Source: Limnanthes douglasii subsp. nivea (taxonomy: Eukaryota > Streptophyta > Magnoliopsida > Brassicales > Limnanthaceae). Taken from it: a DNA stretch of 64,000 nt. The notes beneath the pieces are model-generated. The model worked only from the letters and a program-made list of their open reading frames with translations. It searched no databases and had not been told where the DNA came from. The stretch covers positions 156,675,195 through 156,739,194 of the forward strand of contig JAUPFV010000005.1 in the NCBI GenBank assembly GCA_036936605.1, read 5' to 3'. This document shows positions 1 through 11,739 of this stretch, one piece after another (the stretch's first letter is position 1; each line of letters starts with the position of its first letter). The translations under genes were made by a program, and so were the position numbers.

Positions 1-764
1 CATGTTTTAAAATTACATGATTAAGATAACGTGTTTAGTTTTTCCATGATTAAATGCGGTGTTATGTGTTTAGGGGTGTCAACTTATGAAGCCCCATCTG
101 TGTACAAATTGAGAAACATCTAGTGATTTAGAATGAATGGCATTCGGGATGGGAATGATTACCCATTTTCGTTGGTACTTGGACTCCAGGATGTTCGAGG
201 TGATATCTTGCATGTCCATATATTTTTTTGTTTCAGGTTTGGAGTTTGAATTAACATTCATCTCCCTTTATATATATGTACACTTGGTGGAATATTTCAC
301 ATCATAGAATTTCATTACATGCTCACATCATAACGAATTACAATGCATTAAGGTCTGATCGGTAAGATAAACAATTAAGTTGCGTTTGTATGATTTATAT
401 TATGAAGACTTCATACGACCATTCTTTGGAACTGCACTTCTAGAGCTCTTATCTTACACATGTAGGCTCTATCGAGGTGATTCATGTATGTAAGGGGTTT
501 AAGGACTCATAGATTAAGTAACGATTACTGTGAGTGTATGTCGACCCTCCATAAAAGACTACTTCACATTTTTCTTAATAGTGAAAAACTTGTTGCATAA
601 TGTAGTCATTATATTTACACATATTATACTCATGCACAACTAGTTTTCAATATTGAATGGTTCATTTAATATACCATAAAATAGTCAAGTACGACACTAT
701 ATGAGACTTGGTTGTTTTAAAATATTATCTTGAAACAACAATACTTTCCTTTAAGTGTTGGATC
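1..764. other. Unassigned left flank of gypsy element 1
   Basis: No confident gene is seen. The minus strand has one 60-codon open frame at 79-261 whose translation ends in a non-repetitive, protein-like stretch (WVIIPIPNAIHSKS...), but I do not recognise it and there is no upstream or downstream exon to support it. The rest is AT-rich. Because a copia body starts immediately right of the gypsy 3' LTR, this stretch could contain the copia's 5' LTR, but no primer-binding site was found to confirm that. Confidence 0.3.
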
Positions 765-1127
765 TGATAAGTTCGGATTATGTTGGAGGACCTAAGTTGT
801 AAAGTGGGTTGGATATTACTTAGAGTGGTAGCTCGGACTGGACAACTAAATTCAATGAATAAGCAGTATGCTTAATGACTCGGCTAGGTGCCTTGTACAT
901 TTGCTTATGAGCATAGGGGCTTGTGAGATTGACCCAAATCTATGACCCGGCCTGAATTGCCCATGGATTCAAAAATAAATATAAGTAGCTCAACAAAAAG
1001 CATTAAATGAGTTGGACTTTTCCCCTCTGTATTAAATACAAGCAGCTCATTTATCTATTTAACTCATACTAAGGGTTTAATATCACACAAACGTAACAAC
1101 TTCTAACGTTACCTTATGATTTTATCA
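765..1127 (+). repeat. 5' LTR of gypsy element 1
   Basis: It begins TGATAAGTTCGGATTATG and ends TTTTATCA, giving the expected TG...CA termini. It matches 9931-10304 along its length with scattered substitutions and small indels. Its first bases also resemble the start of the element 2 LTR (TGATGAGTCCGAATATTG on the minus strand), which helps fix the boundary. Confidence 0.82.
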
Positions 1128-1170
1128 CCATTAGATTAGCAACCATAGTGGGAGCGTAAGGTGCCTGAAT
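1128..1170 (+). other. Primer-binding-site region and leader, gypsy element 1
   Basis: Directly after the LTR lies CCATTAGATTAGCAACCATA and then GGGAGCGTAAGGTGCCTGAA. Element 2 has CCAAATTGGCGACTACAGTC followed by GGAGCACGAAGGTGCCTGAA at the same place. The TTGGCGAC core resembles the tRNA-type primer site known from Tat/Ogre elements; assignment to a particular tRNA is inference. In this copy the core has decayed. Confidence 0.55.
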
Positions 1171-1319
1171 AGCTATATTCAAAACCATACTTGCGGATCG
1201 TACTTCAAAGTTCTTTGAGACATGGATTTTGACATGCAAGAAGGTCCCCCTCTTGACAATGAGGGGGTAAGAGGTGATAATGAGCAGGCTATTATATATA
1301 ATGGCAATCATAATATAGA

Positions 1320-2300
1320 ATAAAGGCAGTTCATGCAAGAAGAGCGTGATCAAATGAGGGCTGAGATTGAAGCTTTGAGGGCCCAAAGGCAGGTTGAAAA
1401 GGAAATAAAAGAAAAGTTCAATGCGAGATGTATTTTTACAGATGAGCCTGGTAACAATCACAAACAAGATGAAAGTGATTAGTCCTCAAAGGCTCACACG
1501 GGTTCGAAATAGGAACAACAGGCTAAGTAGTTGATGAACACATCGGATTTCATTAGAAATTCGACCACAGAACCTGACTCAAACAATTCTTCTTCCTCAT
1601 TAAGTAGTGACCATGGCCGTCAGAAGAAGAAAAAGAGGTTAACTAAAGAACATTCTAAGAAAAGGGATATAAAAGGCAAAGAGAAAAATAAAAAATATCA
1701 AGGGAAGAGGATCGACAGATTATGGTATCGATCATTTGTTAAGCGATCAGTTTGCTATCCAGTCCAAACCAGGTATCTTTGCCACTCCTGATGAAGATCA
1801 TATGTTTAGCTGAAGTCATAATTGGAGGCAATCACTTTTGTTTTCAAAGATTCTTTCTGGAAATCTACCAATGCGGTTTGATAGCTCTAAAATAAAGAAA
1901 TATGATGGAAGCAAAGATCCTGATAATCACCTTGAACAGTTCAAAAATTTCATGATGAATTTTGATTAAGATGATAAAATATTATATTGGCCTTTCTCGC
2001 AGACTTTCAAGGGAAGTGCATTTAAATGGCATAATAATTTACCACATGTATCTATTAAAAACTTTGATATGTTTTGGATGGTCTCCCGAAGGTAGTTTAT
2101 GGGAAGTAGGGAGCTTAAATAAAACGGTGATATTATTATTCATTGCGTACAAAAACCAAATTAGTCTTTAAAAAACTACATCAACCGATCTGTGAACACA
2201 AAAAAACAGGTTACATCACCAAATGTTCAAATACAGAGTATGGATATGTCTACACAATATGATACTATGGTAATTATCAAACGATTTGATGTAAATTAAA
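1320..2300 (+). pseudogene. gag relic, gypsy element 1
   Basis: This was the capsid/nucleocapsid precursor of the element. The frame at 1329-1500 encodes a charged helical segment. 1531-1791 encodes the Ser-rich and Lys-rich linker (SSSSLSSDHGRQKKKK) that corresponds to the linker in element 2 gag. 1870-2180 encodes the retrotransposon-gag core (KYDGSKDPDNHLEQFKNFMMNF, then the GSAFKWHNNLP region) in shifting frames with internal stops. Between about 2180 and 2220 a large part of gag is deleted compared with element 2. Not functional. Confidence 0.7.
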
Positions 2301-2740
2301 GGCAATAAAATCCGACGAATCTTGATTGATATAAGCAGTTCGACAAATATTTTGTTTTTATCAACTTATAAGAAAATAAAGAATCTTTTAGTCATCCAAC
2401 GATCAAATAGAACCATAGTGGGATTTATTGGCAATTAGGATGATGTAATTGGGGAATTTGAAGGAAATGTATTGTTAGGGAAGATACCATTCAAAACGTT
2501 GGTAAGGTTTTTGTTGGTAGTGGTGTTTGACATCTTACAATGCTATATTTGGTAATCATTGGATATCTCTGATGCATGCAGTGGCATCCGATGTCCACGA
2601 ATGTTTAAAATATGTTGTGGGAGGTCAGGTAGGTGTCGTCCGAACTAGCCAAAGATTGATCAATGAAAATTTGCAAATAATAAAAATTAGTTGAGTCTTA
2701 TGCCATATCAAAAGAGATAGAATATCCAAGGGAGGCTCCT
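2300..2740 (+). pseudogene. Aspartic protease relic, gypsy element 1
   Basis: The conceptual translation runs ILIDISSSTNILFLSTYKK, matching ILVDTGSSANIHFLNTYKK in element 2. The catalytic Asp-Thr-Gly has become Asp-Ile-Ser, so the protease is dead. The downstream GFIGN...DDVIGEFEGNVLLGK segment matches the flap-side region of the element 2 protease. Stop codons follow near 2560-2700. Confidence 0.7.
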
Positions 2741-4560
2741 AGTGTTGTGATCCAAGTTGAAGAAGTTGATATTTATTTCTTGAAAAAATGGAAGAGTGTT
2801 AGGTTCAGATCTAAATTACCATTAGAATTGAAAGAAAATTTATTATCTTTTTTATCTAGTAACCTACATATGTTTTCATGGTGCAAAGAGGATGTAACTG
2901 GGGTACCAACGAGTGTAATTAGCCATAAACTATCTGTTAGATCTGATGTTGGACCGGTGGTGCAAAGAAGAAGAGCTTTCTCTAGGGAAAAATCAGAAGT
3001 TATAGTCCAAGAAGTAGATCGATTAACTAAGGTACGACATATCAAAGAATCTCAGTATCCTTTTTGGACTTGTAATCCGGTCCTTGTCAAGAAGAAAAAT
3101 TGGAAATGGCGTATGTGCATTGATTTCACAGATCATAAGAGAGCTTACCCTAAGGATCTATGTCCAGTATTCTGGGTAGATCAACTAGTAGATTTAACAT
3201 ATGGATCTGAGTGATCAAGATCACACTAATTTTATTACTGACAATGGGCTTCACTTCTACAAAGTAATGCCTTTTGGATTGAAGAACGCGGGGGGACACT
3301 TATCAGTGATTGGTTAATAAAGCGCTTGCTAACCGGATTAGAAGAATGTAGAATTTTATATCGATGATATGATGGTCAAAATCCTTAAAGAAGAGGATCA
3401 CATCTCTGACCTCTAAGAAATCGTTTTCTAATTTGGAAGCCATAAACTTGAAATTAAATCTTGAGGAATGTACCTTTGGTGTCAAGAGCGGAAAATATCT
3501 ATGGTATATTATAAGATGAGAAAGGAATTTAAGCTGATCCAAACAATTGAATGCTTTGTTGGCTATGTATCCACCTCGAAATACTATAGAAGTTCATATA
3601 TTGACCGAAAGATTGGCAGCGCTAAACAGGTTTATTTCAAGGTCATCAGACAAGTGTGCTCAATTTTTCCATGTTTTTAGAAATGCCAAAGACTTCAATT
3701 TATCCCCAAATTGTGACCAAACTTTCCTTGAAATCAAGCGACATCTATCTTCACATAAAACATTAATTAAACCTGTAGACATGGAAATACTTTACATGTA
3801 TCTAGCATTATCAGAGTATGTTGTAAGTGCAGTGTTGGTGTGAGAAATTGATAATTATCCACATCTTGTTTATTATATAAGAAAAATCGTGTTGGAAGCT
3901 GAGAAAATATATTTAAAGTTGGAAAAAATAGCACCGACATTGGTAATAGCTGCCAGAAAAATGAGGCATTATTTTCAAGCTTACTCTATTACTGTAAGAA
4001 CTTCTTTTCCCTTGAAGAATGTGTAACAGAAAGCGGATTTTTCGGGACGGATGGCCAAGTGGTCAGTTGAGCTTGGGAATTATGATATTGAATTTGCCCC
4101 CCAAACTGCAATAAAAGCTCAAGCTGTAGCTGATTTTCTAGTTGAGTTTCCCTCCAAAAGGCCTCTTTAAGAAGCTCAAATTAGCAAGCCAAAGAAGGAA
4201 TGGGTAATCCGAACTGATGGTGGATCCAGTACAATGAGATGTGGAGCGAGTATTGGCCTAACAATGAGTATCAAACAGTACGTTTTGGTTTCAGATTATC
4301 TAACAATGAGTCAGAATATGAAGCAGCAATAACAGGATTGAGATTGGCTCATATATATGGTGCTAAAATAATCCGATTGATAAGCGATTCAAAATTAGTT
4401 ATTTATCAAGTACATGGGCAATCTGAAACCAGGAAATATCACTTGATAAAGTATCTAAGGGTATTAAAAGAGATCTCGGCCAGTTTTGAACACGTTAGGT
4501 ATGAGCATGTCCTAAGATCGTAAAATTCAATGGATGATTCCCTAGCCACTATAGCTTATT
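2740..4560 (+). pseudogene. Reverse transcriptase and dual RNase H relic, gypsy element 1
   Basis: 2747-3214 is an open 155-codon stretch covering the RT N-terminus (VVQRRRAFSREKSEVIVQEVDRL ... WRMCIDFTD). Next to it the DAFSGYNQIQVDP segment is deleted, and the frame then resumes with FITDNGLHFYKVMPFGLKNAG and FYIDDMMVK, the YIDD polymerase site. 3547-3843 covers the RT connection, and about 3850-4130 the first RNase H (VYYIR..., MTKWSVELG-like). 4200-4520 holds the archaeal-type RNase H (RTDGGSSTM...SNNESEYEAAITGLRLAH). Many frameshifts and stops; inactive. Confidence 0.85.
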
Positions 4561-4599
4561 TGAAAGTGTATCCTTGGATTTTTGTACAAGAGTGTCCTT

Positions 4600-5900
4600 C
4601 CATAGTCACAAAGTTAGAAAATAAAAGATGGTGTGAGAGAGAATTCACATGTATCTACCATGGCCTACAAGATTGGAAAGGTGAAATCCAAGAGTTTATC
4701 ACTAGTGGGGTTTTACCTCAAGACAAAGCTTCTGCCAAGAAGCTAAAATACAAAGCTCGTGGATTTGTAGTTCTAATGGGGATTCTTTATACAAAAAATC
4801 ATTTAGCATACCTTTGTTGCGTTGTCTCGGATCCAATGAATCTCAAAATGTTCTATCGGAACTACATGATGGGAAAGATCGGCACATTGTGGCTATAAAG
4901 CTTTAACTATAAGATTTTTGATGGCATGGTATTATTTGGCTTCTATTATGGCAGATGTTAAAGACTTAATAAAAAGATGTGACCCTTTTCAAAGGTATGG
5001 AAATGCAATCCATGGACCAACAATCTATATGGAATCTATATCTGAGGCAGTGCCATTTGAAAGATCGGGGTTGATCTAGTCAGATCTCTTCCAATGGCTT
5101 CTGGGGGTTGTCGCACTACAATTTTAGCAACAGACTACTTTTCCAAGTGGGTAGAAGCTACACCTTTATATGGGACAAAATCTAAAGAAGTGATAAAGTT
5201 TATTCTCTCCAATATATGTTGCAAATTTGGCATTCCCAGACATATCACTACATAATGGTCCTCAATTTGGCAACAAAGACATGAACGTATTTTGTTCATC
5301 AAGAGGGATTCAACATTGTTTCTCTTCTCTTTTTTTCATCCTTGGGTCAATGAAAAAGTTGAGGTAGCGAACCAAACAATTTTAATGGGTTGAAAAGATA
5401 ATTTGGAAGGAGCAACTGGGAAATAACCAAGTTATTTACAAGAAATAACGTGGGTCTATCGAACTACTCCCCACACAGCCACACAAGAGTCTCTGTTTGC
5501 TTTAGTCATTGAGATGGATGTTATTACACATAAGGAAACCGTTCTTCCTTCTTTCAAAGTTCAAAATTATTGCGAAGAAAATAACAAGATGTTAGTAAGG
5601 GCTCAGTTGGATTTGATTGAAGAAAGGAGAGTAAAAGCTCATATAAGAAATGTGCATTATCAAGGCTTGATGAGAAGCAGGTTTGCATCTAAACTAAGAA
5701 GGAGAAATTTTCAAGTAGGAGATAAATTTCTAAGAAAATTTTTCTTAAATATCAAAGAAAAGAAGTTCTGAAACCTGACTCTGAACTGGGAAGGACCGTA
5801 CATCGTACATGAGAAGGTCAGACAAAGAACATACAAGCTTTTAGACAAATAAGGCAACCTTTTAAAGCACCCTTGGAATATTGAACATCTAATTTTATGC
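4600..5900 (+). pseudogene. Integrase relic, gypsy element 1
   Basis: 4680-4900 encodes the linker and the start of the zinc-binding N-terminal domain (KASAKKLKYKARGFVVLMGILY). 4960-5480 encodes a decayed catalytic core (RCDPFQRYGNAIH..., FSKWVEATPL, the CFSSLFFHP region) with frameshifts. 5514-5771 is an open stretch matching the C-terminal domain (LDLIEERRVKAHIRNVHYQG ... GDKFLRK). The translation then continues through an EGPYIVHEKVRQRTYKLLDK-like end to about 5880. Parallel, better preserved sequence lies in element 2 at 15743-14613. Confidence 0.85.
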
Positions 5901-6059
5901 CTAGAATAAACTTATTTTGTGAATATTTACTTTGTTCTAGCTCAATGTAAATATTAGAAGGCATACTTTTTCCTACTCTGGTGTCGCGGGGAGGTTTTAG
6001 TGAGGTGTCTGAATCGTAATTAATCTATTACTCTTTGCCTTTAAAAGTGTTTTTGTTAT

Positions 6060-6450
6060 TCCTGATGGGATTAAAGTTATGCTTCCTTTAAATGGATTAC
6101 CTTTGAATGACCTGATAGATTAAATTTTTGTTGACTTCGAATGGATTACCTTCGAATGCCCCGATGGATCAAAGTTTTGTTGCATTCGAATGAATCCTTC
6201 GAATAGCCTGATGGATTAAAGTTTTGTTGACTTCTAATGGATTAACTTTGAATAGCCTGATAGATTAAAGTTTTGTTAACTTCGAACGGATTAACTTTGA
6301 ATGGCCTAATAGATTAAATTTTTGTTGCCTTCAAATGGATTACCTTCGAATGGCCTGATGGATTAAAGTTTTGTTGCCTTCGAATGGCCTAATGGGATTA
6401 AAGTTTTGCTGCCTTTAAATGGATTACCTTTGAATGGTTTGGTCAGATTT
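6060..6450. repeat. Tandem repeat (~55 bp unit) in the 3' region of gypsy element 1
   Basis: About seven imperfect copies of a unit containing GATGGATTAAAGTTTTGTTG, CCTTCGAATGGATTACCTTC and GAATGGCC follow one another between pol and the antisense gene. Unit length varies from about 45 to 60 bp, with individual units truncated. Such 3' untranslated tandem arrays are known in Tat/Ogre elements and have been proposed as seeds of satellite DNA. No coding capacity is seen in the array. Confidence 0.8.
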
Positions 6451-6699
6451 AGTTTATTGTTTAGACTAAAGTATGATCAGATATTAATAAAAGCAAGAAT
6501 ATACATTGAAACATAAAGATGACATAAAATACATTTGAATTATAGCAAAAATTTGATCTACACAAAAAATTGCCTTGTATACAACAAGGACTTACACAAA
6601 AAAATCTCAAGATAATCTGAGCAAAAAATGACAAAACATCTTGTACATATCAAGGAATTTAATTTAAAACACATACACATAAAATTGTTAACCTTAGGG

Positions 6700-9500
6700 C
6701 TCGTTCCCCTCGGTTTTCTTATCTTCTAATTTCGTTCCTTTGTTTTCTTCCTCTTTCTATGGATGCTCACCATCCGAATTTTCTTTAGCTTCATCATCAG
6801 AGTAGTATTCATTGGATTCATTCAAAGAAACATTTAACTTATCACTCATAGACAGTCTATGAAAAAGATTATGATCAGCTGGTACATACTTTCATAGCTC
6901 CCAAGAGATCGCTTAGGGAATGTATTATGAAACAATAATACCATATCTGACTTCATAGGTTCATCTCTCTTATTCATAGATTCCAATATTATACTGGCAT
7001 ATGCATCCAACACATCGGTGATGTTCTTTGCAATCGTTTCTTTGAGAGTGATGATCTCATCTTTTTTATTCTTAATAAGATTCTCCATCTTTTTATTTTC
7101 TTCGGATAAATGTTGAAAGTTATCTTTATCTTTAGTCTGTCGGTCCTTGAAGGAAGTAAGTTCTTTCTGAAAATCATCAAACTTAGAATGCAGTTGATCA
7201 TGATCGCTTCTGAATGAACCAGCTCTTCATTAAGTGTTTTCACTTCCTTACCCAAATTATCAATCCTGTTTTTCTTTTCTCCGATGAAATTCTATAGACT
7301 TTGATTTTCGTTTTGAAAGGAAGTAATGTCCTTGACTTGAGATCTTACCTGCTTATCCAAGTCAACTACTAGCCTGATGTAGCCTAAAACTACATACCCC
7401 AATTCAACGTGTTCCTTGGACATCTCAAAGGACTCTCTATCGAATGTCACAACATTGGCAATGGTAGTGGTTTGAGGGAAACATTTGTCAAAATCTTCAA
7501 AGTTGAAGTTTCCTATATCATCTAGTTGTTTGACACCTTCGAAAAAGGGTCTGTAAGCAATAGGAAATACTGGGGAAGGAGGATCAATAGACGCTTCTTC
7601 TTAAGGAGGGACCTCGATAGGAGTAATGAAACGAAGGGCTTCAGATATAAGTATAATTTCTGAACCAATGACAATTTTCTTCTTCTTTGGTTCTCTTTTG
7701 TCATTGCCTTCTTTATTCCTTTTTGGCCATTTTTTCTTCTTGACTATTGAAGAGTTTGACGGATCCTTAATCTCTCGAACAGTGACTGCTACAACATCTA
7801 AAAAAGCTGCATCGATTTCATCCGGAGGTCTTATACTTTCTAGTTCGGGAATAACTTGAGATGACGCCTTCTTCTTATTCTTTTTAATCTTATCCAGATG
7901 ATTGAGACCTTTATTTCTAACTGGCAAGAAACGTTTACCGTCAACTTCCTCAGTCCTATTAAAAATAGCAGAAGATCGGGGAGGAGTGGTGAACTGTTCC
8001 CATGAGAGCTCACGGATCGGATTTGTTCTCCATAGGTGAGCTCTCACCATGTATCTTGTAGTAAAATAATAATGGAATCCATTTGACCATTTTCAATGGC
8101 CCATTGATTCATCTTGATGAAAGTTACTTTCTCATCTTCAAGGTGTTGTAAAAAGAGCTTTGAGAACACTATAGAATAAATCTGAATTATGAACTAATGA
8201 TGTCATACAAATTATAAAAACAAAAGAAATAGACATCTACCTGAGATTTTCCAGTATCTTGTGAGCTTACTCAGATTTCCTTTGGAGGTAATCTTTCTGA
8301 CATTTTCCCAAGTGTCGCTAATAAAGAAAAACCGAGTTCTGTAAGTATTGTCAGCTTCCAGTAAATCGCTAACTACTTTATAGTCATTCCCCATATTGAA
8401 GTAATAAAAAGGAATGTTCCATTCCGAAACAAACCAGCCACAACAACGAATTTTTCTATGGGCATCATAATTTTTGATAACCTTGAAGCTATAATACTAG
8501 CTAAGAGTGTAAAACATGCATTTGGACTCAGTTGGCTTGGGCATAATTTTACGAAGTGGAAATACCTTAATATCTATGGGTCCAAAGAAAACCGGAGACC
8601 CCAATTAAGCACTTCGATGTAAACCACCAATTCTCCTGCCTTACAGTACATCAGAGTTTTATAACGGATATGAATATTTACTTTGATTGATTTGGGAAAC
8701 CCCATTTTTTCGAATCTTATCCAAATCATATGTATGAGTATATACATATGATATCGTTTGTAAGATAGAAAGTATTTGACGCTAACCCTAGTAAATTTGG
8801 GCCTGACTCACCTAACAAGACATTCAGGAAGTGGTTTGGATTCTATTAAGGGGGTCTTATTTCTTTTTTCTCGAGGTACTTTTTTAGTATCCTCGTTATG
8901 ATCCGATGTTTCCAAAAGTGTGTCTTTACCACTGTCATCCATTCTATCTTCCATCATTTATGGTCTTAATTATGCTGGATTATTAGGCTGAGTACAAGGG
9001 CTATCTTCCTCGATATGAGGATGTTCAGCAAACGAAGCTGTTGGAAGAGTAGTAGTGATGGTTTCTCCCACGATCGGATTTTGTTGTGGGAGATTACTAG
9101 TATCAGTGGAAGTTTTAGTTGGCTTTTCCATCGTATTCCCTGATGTGGAAGATTTATTTTTAGCCTTATAAAATCTTGGTGAGCCTACAAGGAGTGTTTT
9201 CTTTAACATCTGACCCCATAAGAATACAATTTGATGGAGGTTTACGACTGTTAACTGCTTTTACTAAGGGTTTCTTAGTTGATTGAGCAGATTGGTCAGA
9301 ATTTGTAAGGGATCATGCAAGCGGGCTAAGTTTAAAAACAATTGGTTGTCTATTAGATAAGGAACTCATATCTGGTTCTGGAGTTTGGGTCACCGAAGAA
9401 GCGGGTAATATGGCAACGATTCTGGCTTTCCTTTTTCATTCCTCCAACTCGGACAGATTGAGCCAACCTCTTTTGATTAATACAATCCTCGCTGTAAACA
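6700..9500 (-). pseudogene. Antisense extra ORF (coiled-coil protein relic), gypsy element 1
   Basis: On the strand opposite to gag-pol, several open stretches lie in consistent order: about 9500-8970 (Ser/Thr/Pro-rich start, KKTLLVGSPRFYKAKNKSS), 8394-8212, 8050-7601 (Lys-rich, FLPVRNKGLNHLDKIKKNKKKA), 7255-6989 and 7088-6846 (Glu/Lys heptad-like coiled coil, KDEIITLKETIAKNI), ending in an acidic tail near 6700. Stops and frameshifts separate them. Tat-lineage elements are known to carry such additional ORFs in sense or antisense between pol and the 3' LTR; their function is unknown. The equivalent position in element 3 also carries an antisense coiled-coil ORF. Exact exon limits are uncertain. 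Confidence 0.6.
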
Positions 9501-9914
9501 TACAAACTTTGAAGAATATTATAAGAACGATAAAAAAAAATCTTGATAAAAGTTAAATCTTTTCTTTATCTAAAATTGTAAGATCAATCTATTTCTCACT
9601 CTAGAAATAGAAACAATAAAAAATTACCTTTATAGATGGGTAAGGAAGATGCACGCGAATGTTTTACTAGGGAAGGTGAACCAATGGTAATAATTATAAA
9701 ATACTACTAAATGTAGCCGCTTTACCTTTTTGGAAATAGATTCAAATACCAAGAGTAACACCGTTCAATAGCTCCAATGACTACATGACACGTGTTTTGA
9801 AAAAAATAACCGTTTAAATTCGTGACCTTTCGTTACAAAAATATTTGACAACATCATTCAGACACACTTCATAAATCATTAACAATATTAGCTCTCCTGA
9901 AATACTTCAGAAAA

Positions 9915-9930
9915 AGATAATGGGGCTAGA
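9915..9930 (+). other. Polypurine tract, gypsy element 1
   Basis: The purine-rich GATAATGGGGCTAGA immediately precedes the TGAT start of the 3' LTR, the position where plus-strand priming occurs in LTR retrotransposons. Element 3 has a related ATGGG core next to its LTR. Confidence 0.5.
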
Positions 9931-10304
9931 TGATAGGGTCGAATTATGTTGGAGGACCTAAGTAGTGAAGTGGGTTAGATTTTACTTAGAGGGGAAGTTC
10001 GGAGCGGACAATTAAATTCAATGCATAAGTAGTAGCTTAGTGACTCAACTAGGTGCCTAGTATATTTGCTTATGCGCTTGGGGGCTCATAAGATTGACTC
10101 AAATATATGATCTATGACCCGACCTGAATGGCCCATGGATCCAAAAAGAATATAAATTGTTCAACGAAAAACATTAAATGGGTTGGACTTTTTTCCCTCT
10201 CTATTAAATACAAGCAACTGATTTCTCTATCTACCTCATACTAAGGATTTAATATCACACAAACTTAATAACTTCCAAAACTACTCTAAAATCTAATTTT
10301 ATCA
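9931..10304 (+). repeat. 3' LTR of gypsy element 1
   Basis: It starts TGATAGGGTCGAATTATG and ends TTTTATCA, paralleling 765-1127. Differences from the 5' LTR are mostly transitions with a few indels, consistent with long residence. Confidence 0.82.
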
Positions 10305-10335
10305 TCATAATTTTCTGTATGTGATGTATAGCGCG

Positions 10336-11480
10336 ATGGCACCCACAATTTCCACTAAAGATCATGGCGAGTCAGTATATACAAATGTGTTTTAGGACTT
10401 TTAGCTTGATAGAACATTGCGTTTTAAACTAGATTAGATATTATTTCATACATTGTTTCATTAATTTAGTATTTTGTTCGTTGATTTTTAAGTGAATGAT
10501 TGTAAGCTAAAAAATAATATTCATGTTGTACTATCTGGAGGGAAATTGAAGGAATAAAAAATAAATATATTACTCATATTGGGTGTGAATGACATAAACC
10601 AATGGTTTCGAGAGAAAAGCCTTATATGTTTACATGTACGAGCACTCCTAGTGTGAAGATATGCTCAAAGAGGTGGGATCATTCTATCGTCTAAATCGTT
10701 ATGTCCTACATAAAGAGTCCCACATGTGTTTTTGATTTCTCAAGCATTGATATATAAAGTGCTAAGAATGTGATTTCTTATCTCAAAATGAGTTTTCTTA
10801 AGTCACCATATGTTGAAATTAAGAACTTGATTGGTAAACTTTCGACGATGAAATAAAGGGCAATAAGAAAGTCCAATAATATATTTTTGAAATGAATAAT
10901 ATTGATAAGAATTCGAAACCATCAAACGTTAAGGTCTCATATAAGGTTGTAGTGTCTTACATTTTTATTTCACTCTTCTTGTGATTCAATATCTTAGAGA
11001 CAACCGATGATTGGCTTGATAATAAGTGACACATGAACAATCTCAATTTTAAACTGTGCACATGAAAAAGAAAAGTATGCTCATAGGAGCAAGGAATCCA
11101 ATATGTTTTAGGTTGGTAAATGTGGTTCGCATACTAAAAGGAAACAATCTTTAATTTTTGCTACACAAACTTCAACTTTAGGATCTGGACAAAAAGGGGG
11201 TGACCCCAAGAAAGCTAATGATAAATGCAAAGTTATTGCATATTTCCATTGTACGTCTAGATTACTGGAATATAGATTGCTCTAAGTGGAAGGCCTGAAT
11301 GGCTAAGAAATGTAAGCTTTATTCAGTTGTAACTTTATAAGTAAATTTGATGTAAATGTCAAAGGACATATGATGGGCTATGCAACAACCAAAACTCATA
11401 TGTGTGTTTCTTTGCGGGGCTGCCTCTCAATAATGAAGAGATTCATATTTTCAGTATAGATGAGATGACATGCCCTGTGG
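10336..11480 (+). pseudogene. copia gag and protease relic
   Basis: The translation is broken by many stops. A recognisable piece near 11240 reads as the CCHC knuckle of copia gag (AYFHCTSRLLEYRLL in place of CFHCxxxGHWKRNC). Upstream a Lys/Glu-rich linker and a putative gag core are too decayed to align residue by residue. The protease is only suggested by position (about 11390-11480). Assignment rests on context with the better integrase and RT pieces. Confidence 0.45.
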
Positions 11481-11739
11481 AAGACAAATGTCAATTTCAA
11501 TTTTTTAGATTTAGGACATATATTATCTTTAGGGAATGATTTATTTATTCCTTTTTTCTATATTAGAGAAAAGTGGATACACTTCTTAATTTGGTAAAAA
11601 ACAACATAAACTCTCTTTTGATAGTAGATTGGTTTGTACATATGTACTTTATTATGTCGATAATTTATATAAATGAAGTAATATTATTAATTATCTAACT
11701 AAAATAAATATAACACGTACAGTTATTTCTAAAATTGTA

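Larger units (their letters stand above)
765..10304 (+). mobile_element. Ty3/gypsy LTR retrotransposon, Tat-lineage type, old degraded copy (element 1)
   Basis: Two direct repeats of about 365 bp (765-1127 and 9931-10304) bound relics of gag, protease, RT, a dual RNase H and integrase in the Ty3/gypsy order. These are followed by a tandem-repeat block and an antisense extra gene. The second, archaeal-type RNase H (NNESEYEA-like motif) and the long region between pol and the 3' LTR are hallmarks of the Tat lineage (Ogre/Retand/Grande relatives). The leader after the 5' LTR matches the leader of element 2, so the two are related. Frameshifts, stops and deletions occur throughout and the LTRs are roughly 80-85% alike by eye, so the insertion is old. 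No convincing target-site duplication was found. Confidence 0.88.
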
